From an uncultured Oscillibacter sp. (GTDB lineage: Bacteria; Bacillota; Clostridia; Oscillospirales; Oscillospiraceae), in the NCBI GenBank assembly GCA_910585385.1, contig CAJUDV010000001.1, positions 84,075 to 148,074 of the forward strand: a stretch of DNA of 64,000 bases. Direction: 5' to 3'. The notes under the pieces were generated by a model. It was given only the letters and a program-made list of their open reading frames with translations. It did no database searches and was not told where the DNA came from. Position 1 is the stretch's first letter. Each line of letters starts with the position of its first letter. Shown one piece after another: positions 26,303 through 34,946 of the stretch. The translations under genes were made by a program, and so were the position numbers.

Positions 26303-28118
26303 CCGCGAATTCTATCAGGACACCTTCTCCCAGGTTCGCTCCTCCACGGAGATCAGATGGGAGGATTTTCAGAGTATGAAAAGGAGAAAAAATCCCGCCA
26401 GGAGGGTCTTGGCCCTGGCGGCGGCGGTATGTCTTTTGGCGGTGCTGTCCATCGCGGCGGCGGCCACGGGCCTCTTCGGCCTGCGGGACGTTTTGCTGCC
26501 GGAGAAGGGCAGCGTGTACGTGACGGACGAAAACGATGTAGTGGTTCCCGGCGAGTACGAGTACAGGGATTTTGTCAGCCTCTCCGGCTGGCAGGACACC
26601 CCGGAGAGCAGAGCCCTGGCGGAGTGGCGGTCCTTTCTGGAGGACTATGACCGGGACGGCGCCATCATCGGCGAAATCGGCAACAGTCCCACGGGCTTTG
26701 AGGAGGACTACGGCCTCTATCTGGTCTACACCCGGGAGATGGCCGATAAGCTGGAGGAGATTGCCGCGAAATACGGCCTTTGCCTCCATACCCGCATGGA
26801 GGACGTGATGCCGGAGGCCTGGCGGACCGCCGCGGGGGACTTCTGCGGTGAAAACGTCATGGCCTACTCCGGATATATCTACGAAAACGGCACGTTCCGC
26901 TTTGACGGCGAGGCGGACCTGGACGGATACGGCTATATCGAATACCAGTTCAGCCGGTCTGTCCGGGGGGCCTTTGACGACGTGGCGCTGAACATCGGCG
27001 ACGCGGCGGACTTCCAGGAGTGGACCTATGAGACGGCGGACGGCACCTCTGTCACCCTGGGGCTGGGGGCAAAAAACCGCTCCCTGATCCTGGCGGACCT
27101 GGGGGACAGCTTTATCCTGGTGAACGTGCTGACCGGGAAGGCCGGGGACGACACCTTCTCCAGCGGCCCCATCGGGAGGGCGGAGCTGGAGGCCCTGGCG
27201 GACAGCTTTCAGTTCTCAGCTCTGACCCCGGTGAGACAGCCGGACTTCGACGCCATTCTGGCGGAGAACGCCGGGTACATGGAGGCGATGCAGGGCCAGC
27301 CCGTCCCGGAGGAGCCGGAGGAGGACGACCCCCTGTACGAGTCCACCGGCATCCGCACCGAGGCGGCCCGGGACTTCGTGCTGCTGCTGGCGGAGCGCAT
27401 CCAGGACGGAAAGAGGGAGGAGGTGGCGAACCTTCTGGTCTACCCCGCCCAGGTGGAGGTCTCCGCCGGGACCTTCACGGTGAACTCCGCCGAGGAGTTT
27501 CTGCCCTACTACGACGAGGTCATCGGCCAGAACCGCCTGGGCCTCTCCACGGCCATGACCTGGGAGCCCACCCCCGGTGAGCCCCGGCTGTACCGGGACG
27601 GCAGCGGTCTGGTGTCCGCCGCGGACGGGGCCGTGTGGTTGGGTCTGGTGGAGGAGAGCGTTCTCCGGATATTCACCATCCAGACGGACCAGGCCGCCGT
27701 CCGGGCCGCCGCGCCCCCTCCCGGCGGGGACGACATCTACGACCGCACGGGCATTGAGACGGACGTTGCCAAGGCCTTTGTCTGGGACCTGGCGGAGCTG
27801 CTGGCGGAGGGGGAGAGGGAGAAGGTGGCGGACCTCTTCGTGTACCCCTGCGCCGCCCGCACCGGCGACGGGACCTTTACGGTGAACACGCCGGAGGAGC
27901 TGCTGGAGTACTACGACGAGGCCCTTGAGAGCCATATGGGAGACCTGATTCCCAAGCTGGACTACACCACCCTCTTCACCCGGGACGGTCTGGTGGGCGT
28001 GGGGGACGGCGCTGCCTGGTTTGGCCTGGTGGAGGACGGGGAGATGCGCCTCTTCAGCCTCTGGTCCGCCCAGGGTCTGGGCGTGGGTCCCGTGGTCAGC
28101 GAACCCACCCGGGGCTGA
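26295..28118 (+). CDS. Putative membrane anti-sigma factor with duplicated sensor domain
   Basis: A 607-residue protein overlapping the sigma gene. The first 35 residues are cytoplasmic (EIRWEDFQSMKRRK), a membrane helix spans about 36-60, and the rest is outside. Residues about 70-330 form one extracellular domain. Two tandem repeats of about 120 residues follow, starting at about 344 (DPLYESTGIRTEAARDFV) and about 479 (DIYDRTGIETDVAKAFVWDL). Both contain a GTFTVN segment and a W[LF]GLVEE/D segment. No zinc-binding ZAS motif is seen, so the sigma-binding mode is undefined. The anti-sigma role is inferred from gene order and topology. The ligand is unknown. Confidence 0.75.
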   Translation: MSNREFYQDTFSQVRSSTEIRWEDFQSMKRRKNPARRVLALAAAVCLLAVLSIAAAATGLFGLRDVLLPEKGSVYVTDENDVVVPGEYEYRDFVSLSGWQDTPESRALAEWRSFLEDYDRDGAIIGEIGNSPTGFEEDYGLYLVYTREMADKLEEIAAKYGLCLHTRMEDVMPEAWRTAAGDFCGENVMAYSGYIYENGTFRFDGEADLDGYGYIEYQFSRSVRGAFDDVALNIGDAADFQEWTYETADGTSVTLGLGAKNRSLILADLGDSFILVNVLTGKAGDDTFSSGPIGRAELEALADSFQFSALTPVRQPDFDAILAENAGYMEAMQGQPVPEEPEEDDPLYESTGIRTEAARDFVLLLAERIQDGKREEVANLLVYPAQVEVSAGTFTVNSAEEFLPYYDEVIGQNRLGLSTAMTWEPTPGEPRLYRDGSGLVSAADGAVWLGLVEESVLRIFTIQTDQAAVRAAAPPPGGDDIYDRTGIETDVAKAFVWDLAELLAEGEREKVADLFVYPCAARTGDGTFTVNTPEELLEYYDEALESHMGDLIPKLDYTTLFTRDGLVGVGDGAAWFGLVEDGEMRLFSLWSAQGLGVGPVVSEPTRG

Positions 28119-28121
28119 GAG

Positions 28122-28371
28122 ATGCAGAAGAGGCCCGAAGGGCCTCTTCTGCATGTCAAAAAAGCGGCTGCGCCGCTTTTTTGAGCGGGGGATCGCTTCG
28201 CTCTGCGCCTCGGCTGCGCGCCTGTGGCGCACAATTCGACGCTCGCTCCGCGCAAAGTGTTTTCCCACGTACACGCCGCGGGAAAAACGATTCCACTTTA
28301 TTTCGCGCCTGCCGGCGCGAACCTCCTGCGGAGGGGGGGTGACAGTCTTAAAGAGGCCCGAAGGGCCTCTT
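28122..28371. terminator. Hairpin-rich spacer with a duplicated terminator stem
   Basis: The 308-base gap 28119-28426 has no gene. It starts with a perfect 15-bp stem at 28122-28154, followed at about 28157-28183 by an AAAAAAGCGGC/GCCGCTTTTTT terminator-like hairpin. The 21-base stem-loop AAGAGGCCCGAAGGGCCTC recurs at 28128-28148 and 28351-28371, the second followed by a T-rich run. The material between is GC-rich with many short palindromes. Confidence 0.7.
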
Positions 28372-28426
28372 CCTTTTTGTCTCTTTTTGTGATACACTGT
28401 CCTCACCAAATTCCGGGAGGATGAAT

Positions 28427-29647
28427 ATGAGACGAACTTTCGCGGCGGCTCTGGCCGCCTTGCTGCTGCTCTCCGCCTGCGCCGCCCCGCCTGCGCCGGA
28501 GGAAGATCCCCTGCCGCCGGTCCCGCCTGCGGAGGAACTGCCGCAGGAGCCCCCCGCGCCTTTGGAGCCCACAGAGGAGGAGCTTGCGGCGGACCGGGTT
28601 GAGGCGCTTCTCTCCTCCATGACTCTGGAGGAGAAGGTGGGACAGCTCTTCTTTGTCCGCTGTCCGGAGGTCAGCGCCCTGGAGGACGTCGCCGCCTGCC
28701 GTCTGGGGGGATACCTCCTCTTCGGCCGGGATTTCAAGGACAGCGCCGGGGCCTACCTCACGGCAGAACAGGTGACGGAGAAGATTCAGTCCTACCAGGA
28801 TGCCGCTCTGATCCCCCTGCTGATAGGCGTGGATGAGGAGGGGGGCTCCGTGGCCCGGGCCAGCTGGAACCCCAATCTGTTTCCCGGCGGAAAGTGCAGA
28901 TCTCCCCAGTGGCTCTTAAACCACCGGGGCGGGGAGGGGGACGTCTTCGCAAAAGACGCCTGGGAGAAGAGCACCGCCCTTCTGGGCTGCGGCGTCAACG
29001 TGAATCTGGCCCCGGTGTGCGATGTGTCCATGGATCCCGGCAGCTTTATCTATGACCGCACTTTGGGCCTGGACGCCGCCGCCCAGGCGGACTACGCGGA
29101 GAGTGTGGTCTCCGCCATGGCGGAGAGCGGTATTGGCAGCGTTTTAAAGCACTTCCCCGGCTATGGGGACAACGCGGATACCCATACCGGCATCGCCCTG
29201 GACGAGCGGCCCATGGAGGCTTTTCTGGAGGGGGATTTCCTGCCCTTCCGGGCGGGCCTGGCGGCGGGAGGGAGGACCACCGCCGTGCTGGTGTCCCACA
29301 ACATCGTTTCCTGCATGGACCCCGATCTGCCCGCCTCCCTCTCCCCGGCGGTCCATGAGATCCTCCGGCAGGAGCTGGACTTTGACGGCGTGGTGATGAC
29401 CGACGACTTGGCTATGAAGGCGGTGGCGGACTACGCGAAGGACGGGGCCGTGGCCGTCATGGCCCTGGCGGCGGGGAACGACCTGCTGATCACCGGCGAC
29501 TACCGTTCCCAGATCCCCAAGGTTTTGGAGGCCGTGGAAAACGGTGCGCTCAGCGAGACGGTGGTGGACGGCGCCTGCCGCCGGGTGCTGGCGTGGAAAC
29601 AGGCACTGGGTCTTATCCACATTGGGGTTGCCACGCTCTCCCAATAG
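28427..29647 (+). CDS. Lipoprotein glycoside hydrolase family 3 (NagZ-like)
   Basis: A 406-residue surface lipoprotein with a lipobox LLLSAC near residue 18, then a Pro/Glu-rich linker and a GH3 N-terminal (beta/alpha)8 domain. Diagnostic segments are IGVDEEGGSVAR, KHFPGYGDNADTHTG (the His-bearing catalytic loop of NagZ-type enzymes) and GVVMTDDLAMKAV with the nucleophile Asp. The second ATG (28427) is used: GGGAGG lies 6 bases before it but directly abuts the first ATG. It probably removes beta-N-acetylglucosamine from muropeptides or glycans outside the cell. Confidence 0.92.
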   Translation: MRRTFAAALAALLLLSACAAPPAPEEDPLPPVPPAEELPQEPPAPLEPTEEELAADRVEALLSSMTLEEKVGQLFFVRCPEVSALEDVAACRLGGYLLFGRDFKDSAGAYLTAEQVTEKIQSYQDAALIPLLIGVDEEGGSVARASWNPNLFPGGKCRSPQWLLNHRGGEGDVFAKDAWEKSTALLGCGVNVNLAPVCDVSMDPGSFIYDRTLGLDAAAQADYAESVVSAMAESGIGSVLKHFPGYGDNADTHTGIALDERPMEAFLEGDFLPFRAGLAAGGRTTAVLVSHNIVSCMDPDLPASLSPAVHEILRQELDFDGVVMTDDLAMKAVADYAKDGAVAVMALAAGNDLLITGDYRSQIPKVLEAVENGALSETVVDGACRRVLAWKQALGLIHIGVATLSQ

Positions 29648-29696
29648 TGCCCGGGCCAAATTTCTTCCCCGGAAACACACTACAAGGAGTCATCAT

Positions 29697-30860
29697 ATGG
29701 AGACGAAAAAACTGTACTATGAGGATCCGTTTTTGCGGGAGTTTACCGCTCGGGTCCTCTCCTGTGAGGAGGCCGGGAGCGGCTGGCGGGTGACGCTGGA
29801 CCGCACCGCCTTTTACCCCGAGGGGGGCGGACAGCCTGCGGACCACGGTCTCTTAGGCGGCGTTTTGGTGACGGACGTCCACGAGAAAAACGGCGTGGTT
29901 TTCCACACCTGCTCCGCCCCTGTGGAGATCGGGGCCGAGGTCACAGGGACCTTGGACTGGCCCCGCCGGTTCGACCACATGCAGCAGCACTCCGGGGAGC
30001 ACATCCTCTCCGGCATCCTGTGTGAGCAATTTCACTGCGACAACGTGGGCTTTCACCTGGGAGCGGAGATGGTGACCATCGACTACAACGCCGCCATCTC
30101 CTGGGAGCAGGCTCTGGAGGCGGAGGGGCTGGCAAACCAGGCCGTGTGGGCGGACCGGCCTGTGGAGATCACCTACCCCGCGCCGGAGGCCCTGGCGGCG
30201 CTGAGCTACCGCAGCAAGCGGGAGCTCACAGGGCAGGTGCGCATTGTGACCTTTCCCGGGGCGGACTGCTGCGCCTGCTGCGGAACCCATGTCCTCCGGG
30301 CGGGGCAGGTGGGGCTCGTCAAGGTCCTCTCCTGCCAGAAGTTCCGGGAGGGCGTGCGGCTGGAGATCCTCTGCGGAAAGCGTGCCCTGGACTATCTCTC
30401 CGCCGTTTATGACCAGGCCCGCTCCATCGCCCAGGGCCTCAGCGTGAAGCCCCGGAACGCCGCCGCCGCCGTGGAGCGGCTGGAGGCGGAGCTGGCTGCC
30501 GCCAAAGCGGCTCAGGCGCATCTGGAGGAGACGGCCTTTCATGCCATCGCCAAGGAGCACGCGGGCCGGGGGGATGTGCTGCTGTTCCAGCCCCCCATGA
30601 GGCCGGACAGCGTCCGCCGCCTGGCGGACGCCGCAGCCCAGGAGTGCGGGGGGCTCTCCGCCATCTTTGCCGGAGAGGATGGACAATTTGCCTACGCCCT
30701 GGTACGGGCGGACGGAGCGGACATCTCCGCCCTTGTCAAGTCGCTGAATCAGACCCTCCGGGGGCGGGGCGGCGGCCGGAACGGCTTCGCCCAGGGCAGC
30801 GTTCAGGCGGGGCGGGGTGAGATTCAATCGTTTTTTGCCGGACAGGGAGGGGGAGACTGA
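29697..30860 (+). CDS. AlaX-type alanyl-tRNA editing protein with DHHA1 domain
   Basis: A 387-residue free-standing relative of the AlaRS editing domain that hydrolyses mischarged Ser/Gly-tRNA(Ala). The zinc site is visible: HMQQHSGEHIL (two His) and CCACCGTHVLRAGQVG (Cys and His). The N-terminus holds the YPEGGGQPADHG motif. A helical linker (AAVERLEAELAAAKAAQAHL) joins a C-terminal DHHA1 domain ending with GGGRNGFAQGSVQAG. This is the long AlaX-L type. AAGGAG precedes the ATG. Its stop overlaps the next start by one base. Confidence 0.93.
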   Translation: METKKLYYEDPFLREFTARVLSCEEAGSGWRVTLDRTAFYPEGGGQPADHGLLGGVLVTDVHEKNGVVFHTCSAPVEIGAEVTGTLDWPRRFDHMQQHSGEHILSGILCEQFHCDNVGFHLGAEMVTIDYNAAISWEQALEAEGLANQAVWADRPVEITYPAPEALAALSYRSKRELTGQVRIVTFPGADCCACCGTHVLRAGQVGLVKVLSCQKFREGVRLEILCGKRALDYLSAVYDQARSIAQGLSVKPRNAAAAVERLEAELAAAKAAQAHLEETAFHAIAKEHAGRGDVLLFQPPMRPDSVRRLADAAAQECGGLSAIFAGEDGQFAYALVRADGADISALVKSLNQTLRGRGGGRNGFAQGSVQAGRGEIQSFFAGQGGGD

Positions 30861-31168
30861 TGGAATACGTACTGACAGAGTGGGACCACGACCTGGACGA
30901 CGAGCCCTATCTCGTCTACTCCGAGCTGGACGACGGCCGGATGGAGAGGCGGAAGGTGGAGTTTTTCCGCAACGGCATCTGCTTTTCCTATGGCGCGGAG
31001 CGGGGGAACCAGGGGGCCCTCTCGGGCGTTCCCTTCCCGGAGGACCTGCGGACCGTCACCGGCGAGGCCGGGGAGTGCAGGGCAAGGTCCATCTCCCGGC
31101 AGCTGTTCCAGGAGATCTGGAACCAGGCCCAGGAGCGCCCCGACGGGTTTATGGGGATGTTCTTTTAA
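30860..31168 (+). CDS. DUF6881-like small protein
   Basis: A 102-residue acidic cytosolic protein. EYVLTEWDHDLDDEPYLVYSELDDGRMERRKVEFFRNG resembles the DUF6881 pattern (a short beta-rich domain). The ATG overlaps the AlaX stop (TGATG), so the two are translated together, but no functional link is established. A strong terminator follows. Confidence 0.7.
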   Translation: MEYVLTEWDHDLDDEPYLVYSELDDGRMERRKVEFFRNGICFSYGAERGNQGALSGVPFPEDLRTVTGEAGECRARSISRQLFQEIWNQAQERPDGFMGMFF

Positions 31169-31183
31169 GTCCCTTGAAAGAGG

Positions 31184-31210
31184 AAGCGCCGCGGCTTTGC
31201 CGCGGCGCTT
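31184..31210. terminator. Bidirectional terminator between convergent genes
   Basis: AAGCGCCGCGGC, TTT loop, GCCGCGGCGCTT. It separates the plus-strand AlaX operon from the minus-strand LtaS-like gene. Confidence 0.75.
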
Positions 31211-31214
31211 ATCG

Positions 31215-33065
31215 TCATTTATACTGAAAATGGGTGCTGTAATAGTACTGGAGCTCCAGGTAGGTTTGCAGATGCTTTTGTCCCTCGGCGTCCAGCTCCG
31301 CCGTCAGCTCCCCGTTTCGCACGTATCTGCCCACGTCGGTGAGGACGGGGATTTCCTGCCAGACGGCGCTGGTGGCCTGGGCCCAGCTGTCCCCTGTCCA
31401 GCCCAGCTGGTCGAAGAGGAGATTCATGAGGAAGCAGGAGGATACGTCGGGACCCTCTCCGGTAAAATCGCCGCCCAGAGCCGCCTTGGCGGCGTCATTG
31501 GCCCAGATGAGGTAACGGGTGGAGTAGTAGTTGTAGAACCCCTCCTCTGTGGCCAGATCCAGGTTCACCCCCAGCTCCTGGTAGGCGGAGTTGCCGTAGC
31601 CCAGCCAGGGCTTGTGGTCGCCGAACACCAGCAGCACCACCGGCCTGGACTCCTGCCGGAACCGGTTGAAGAGCCGTTGGAGCTGATTTGCCGTATCCAT
31701 GACGGAGCCCAGGTAGTTGTCCACAATGTTGGCGGTCTCTGTGGAGTACCGCCCGTCGGTGAAGTGGTGTCCGCGCCACACGTCCTCCGTGCCGTAGGGA
31801 CCGTGGCCCTGGTAGGTGACGTTAAAGGAGAAATAGGGGTTCCCCGCCCCGTCCCGGTTCTCCTCATAGAGGCGGAAGATCTCCGGGAAAAGGACCTCGT
31901 CCGGGGCCTCCCCGCGGGGGTAGAGCTCCCGGAAGCGGTTTTCGATAAAATAGTAGACCGGCAGGCCCAGATAGCCGTTGACGTTCCGGCGGTTGTAGAA
32001 CCACTCGTAGCTGGGGTGGCACCCCTCGGCGGCGTAGCCCTGGCTCCGGAGATACCAGGCGTAGGAGTTGGTGTCGGCCCGGTAATTCTGCTGGTCGGCG
32101 AAGCCCGTCAAAAAGGCCCGCTCCGTGTCCACGGTGCCTCCGGCGAAGATGTTGGTCACTAGATTCCCCGTATAGCTCTCCGCCTCCAGGGCGTGGTAGG
32201 CCTCGTAGGCCCGGTGGAAGTCGATTCCCTCCACGCCGTCAAAGAGGGAGAAGTCGGCGAAGGCCTCCAGCTGGATGGCGATGAGGTCCACCTTTTTCTC
32301 CTCCGGAATGTCCTCCGGCGTGCAGGACTCCAGCAGCGCCCGGGTCTCCGCCTGGCTGTACCCCGCCGGCGGCTTCACGGCCCCGGCGGTGATACTGTGG
32401 AGGAAAGGGTACACAAAGCCCTTGGAGAGGTACACCTGGGTGGAGGACCACCGCTCGATCTGGTCGAAGTTCTGGGTTTTGCTGTTGTAGACGTCCGTGT
32501 TCTCCATGAGCTTGGCTGTGGGAAGGCACAGCGCCGCGCACACCGCCAGCAGGATGAGCCGGGGCTTTTTCGGCAGCTTTCCCCGGGCCAGGAAAAAGAG
32601 GAAGGCCGTGCCAGAGAGCAGGCATAAAACGCCGAAGACACATCGCTTGTCCGGCGTCAGGTCGTAGTCCGCCATGGCGGTGATGGCGGCGGCGTCCCGC
32701 AGATTTTTCAGGTCCTGGAACATCAAAGGGTCGTCCCGGAAGCGGAGCTTGTAGTAGTTCCCCAGGGACAGCCCCCAGATCACCAGGTCCGCCAGCAGGA
32801 AGGCCGACCAGGACCGGCCCATGAGGGCGTAGAGAAGGAACAAGGCCAGCACCACCGGCGCGATGTTCAAAAACAGGATCAGCGGGTGCTGGAAATAGGT
32901 CTTCATGATGGTGTCCGGGTAGTCCCCGTAGGCGAAAAACAGGGAGAGCCACCCCAGGCACAGGCCCGCCGCCAGCAGAATTCCCAGGTTCCAGACCCAG
33001 AAGACGGCCTGCCGCTTTCGGGGCAGGCCGTCCGGAGTTGCTTGAAACAGCCAGAATGTCCGCAT
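31215..33065 (-). CDS. LtaS-like sulfatase-family membrane enzyme
   Basis: A 616-residue protein with about five N-terminal membrane helices (through about residue 190) and an extracellular alkaline-phosphatase/sulfatase domain. Conserved elements are IQLEAFADF (metal-binding Glu), AGGTVDTERAFLTG with Thr311 in the nucleophile position, the FNVTYQGHGPY segment and VFGDHKPWLG (Asp-His metal site). The family makes lipoteichoic acid or transfers phosphoglycerol from phosphatidylglycerol. The ATG overlaps the glyS stop (TGATG), placing it under the glyS T-box transcript. Exact polymer unknown. Confidence 0.85.
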   Translation of the reverse strand: MRTFWLFQATPDGLPRKRQAVFWVWNLGILLAAGLCLGWLSLFFAYGDYPDTIMKTYFQHPLILFLNIAPVVLALFLLYALMGRSWSAFLLADLVIWGLSLGNYYKLRFRDDPLMFQDLKNLRDAAAITAMADYDLTPDKRCVFGVLCLLSGTAFLFFLARGKLPKKPRLILLAVCAALCLPTAKLMENTDVYNSKTQNFDQIERWSSTQVYLSKGFVYPFLHSITAGAVKPPAGYSQAETRALLESCTPEDIPEEKKVDLIAIQLEAFADFSLFDGVEGIDFHRAYEAYHALEAESYTGNLVTNIFAGGTVDTERAFLTGFADQQNYRADTNSYAWYLRSQGYAAEGCHPSYEWFYNRRNVNGYLGLPVYYFIENRFRELYPRGEAPDEVLFPEIFRLYEENRDGAGNPYFSFNVTYQGHGPYGTEDVWRGHHFTDGRYSTETANIVDNYLGSVMDTANQLQRLFNRFRQESRPVVLLVFGDHKPWLGYGNSAYQELGVNLDLATEEGFYNYYSTRYLIWANDAAKAALGGDFTGEGPDVSSCFLMNLLFDQLGWTGDSWAQATSAVWQEIPVLTDVGRYVRNGELTAELDAEGQKHLQTYLELQYYYSTHFQYK

Positions 33066-34480
33066 CAGTAGGCCAGCTTCTCCGCGAGATAGGCCTTCAG
33101 CTCGCTGATGGGAACGCGGACCTGGGCCATGGAGTCCCGCTCCCGGACGGTGACGCAGTTGTCCCCGGCCTTGGCATCGTCGCCCACGGTGTCGAAGTCC
33201 ACGGTGACGCAGTAGGGCGTGCCGATCTCGTCCTCCCGGCGGTAGCGCTTGCCGATGGACCCGGTCTCGTCAAAGTCCACCATCCACTCCCGGGAGAGCT
33301 CCTGCTGGATCTCCTGGGCCTTGGCGCTGAGCTTTTTGGAGAGGGGCAGCACGGCTGCTTTGAAGGGGGCGATGGCGGGGTGGAAGCGCATGACGGTGCG
33401 CACGTCGTTCTTGGCCTCGTCCACAACCTCCTCGTCGTAGGCCTCCACCAGCAGTGCCAGGGTCATGCGGTCCGCGCCCAGGGAGGGCTCGATGACGTAG
33501 GGGATATAGTGCTCGTTCTTCTCCTGGTCGAAGTAGGTCAGGTCCTGGCCGGAGTGCTCCTGGTGCTGCTTGAGATCGTAGTCGGTGCGGTCCGCCACGC
33601 CCCACAGCTCGCCCCAGCCGAAGGGGAAAAGGTACTCGAAGTCCGTGGTGGCCTTGGAGTAGAAGGCCAGCTCCTCCGGCTCGTGGTCCCGGAGGCGGAG
33701 ATTCTCCTCCTTGATGTTCAGGCCGGTGAGCCAGTCGTGGCAGTAGGTCCGCCAGTACTGGAACCACTCCAGGTCCGTGTCCGGCTTGCAGAAGAACTCC
33801 AGCTCCATCTGCTCAAACTCCCGGATGCGGAAGATGAAGTTGCCCGGGGTGATCTCGTTTCGGAAGCTCTTGCCCACCTGGCACACGCCAAAGGGGAGCT
33901 TGCGGCGGGTGGTGCGCTGGATGGCGGGGAAGTTCACAAAAATGCCCTGGGCGGTCTCGGGCCGGAGGTAGACCTCGTTGGCGGTGTCCTCGGTGACGCC
34001 CTGGTGGGTTTTGAACATCAGGTTGAAGCGGCGGATGTCGGTGAAGTCGTGCTTGCCGCAGCCGGGGCAGGGAACTTCCTTCTCCCGGATAAAGGACACC
34101 AGGTCCTCCTGGGTCATGGCCTCCACGTTGACGTCCAGGCCGTTCTCATTCACAAAGCCCTCCACCAGCTTGTCGGCCCGGTGGCGCATCTTGCAGGCCT
34201 TGCAGTCAATCAGAGGATCGTTGAAGGTGGACACGTGGCCGCTGGCCACCCACACCTGGGGGTTCATGAGGATGGCGGCGTCCAGTCCCACGTTGTAGGG
34301 GTTTTCCTGGACGAACTTTTTCCACCAGGCCCGCTTGACGTTGTTCTTCATCTCCACGCCTAGGGGGCCGTAGTCCCAGCTGTTGGCCAGACCGCCGTAG
34401 ATCTCGCTGCCGGGAAAGACGAAGCCCCGGTTTTTGCAAAGAGCCACCACTTTTTCCATGGTTTTCTGCTTGTTGTCCAT
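33065..34480 (-). CDS. glyS: Glycyl-tRNA synthetase, dimeric type
   Basis: A 471-residue class II synthetase of the single-chain alpha2 type. The start ATG 34480 (MDNKQKTMEKVVALCKNRG) has AAGGAG 8 bases upstream. Motifs include SWDYGPLGVEMKNNVKRAW, RPETAQGIFVNF and LGADRMTLALL with the C-terminal anticodon-binding domain. A zinc-knuckle-like CPGCGKHDFTD is present. Expression is controlled by a T-box leader upstream, and the gene is coupled to the LtaS-like gene downstream. Confidence 0.96.
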   Translation of the reverse strand: MDNKQKTMEKVVALCKNRGFVFPGSEIYGGLANSWDYGPLGVEMKNNVKRAWWKKFVQENPYNVGLDAAILMNPQVWVASGHVSTFNDPLIDCKACKMRHRADKLVEGFVNENGLDVNVEAMTQEDLVSFIREKEVPCPGCGKHDFTDIRRFNLMFKTHQGVTEDTANEVYLRPETAQGIFVNFPAIQRTTRRKLPFGVCQVGKSFRNEITPGNFIFRIREFEQMELEFFCKPDTDLEWFQYWRTYCHDWLTGLNIKEENLRLRDHEPEELAFYSKATTDFEYLFPFGWGELWGVADRTDYDLKQHQEHSGQDLTYFDQEKNEHYIPYVIEPSLGADRMTLALLVEAYDEEVVDEAKNDVRTVMRFHPAIAPFKAAVLPLSKKLSAKAQEIQQELSREWMVDFDETGSIGKRYRREDEIGTPYCVTVDFDTVGDDAKAGDNCVTVRERDSMAQVRVPISELKAYLAEKLAY

Positions 34481-34539
34481 TGTCCATTCTCCTTTATATT
34501 GAGCTGGTTTTTCCACGGTTCCGCGGGATATGCCGGAGT

Positions 34540-34852
34540 AAAAAAACGCCCTGAGCCCAACGGCTCAGGGCGAACTTTATATAGAGATCACTGATAAAAC
34601 CGCCCTGCGCGTCTTTATGCCGCAAATCTGCGTGTGGCGATTCTGCCGGTGTTTCCTAAAGTCCGTGGTTCCACCTGAATTTCCCCTGCGGGGGGACACT
34701 CTGCCCGGTAACGTCGGGTGGACGGCGGGACATTTCCGCCCCGCGGCTCCCGGGCGCCTTTCTCTCCGTCCCCCGGGAGGGCTCACACCAAAGCGCCCTC
34801 TCTCTTGGCCGGGGAAACGGGGGTACTCCTCCCGTTCATGGCCTCTACTATT
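34540..34852 (-). promoter_or_regulatory. T-box riboswitch of glyS
   Basis: On the minus strand the leader contains AGGTGGAACCACGG (34676-34663), the conserved T-box bulge that pairs with uncharged tRNA NCCA. It is followed by a terminator hairpin CGCCCTGAGCC/GGCTCAGGGCG with a run of T (34572-34540). An AGTA-type bulge and a GGTG loop are seen in the Stem I region (about 34800-34840). The specifier codon could not be assigned by eye; Gly is inferred from the gene. Confidence 0.9.
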
Positions 34853-34857
34853 TTGTC

Positions 34858-34886
34858 ACTGTATCACGTTTTTGGGGGATTGTCAA
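34858..34886 (-). promoter_or_regulatory. Promoter of the glyS T-box transcript
   Basis: Minus strand: TTGACA (34886-34881), 17-base spacer, TACAGT (34863-34858), just upstream of the leader. Confidence 0.8.
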
Positions 34887-34903
34887 GAAGTCTATGTGTT
34901 GTG

Positions 34904-34946
34904 GAATCTGTTTTAGAACCGTTAAAATGCTGTTTTCAGGCGTCTT
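34904..34946. repeat. Fragment of the dispersed palindromic repeat
   Basis: AATCTGTTTTAGAACCGTTA followed by AATGCTGTTTTCAGGCGTCTT resembles the left 40 bases of copy 1. It overlaps the last codons of the membrane-protein gene at 34936-35565. No second half is found on the far side of the Panacea pair. Confidence 0.45.
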
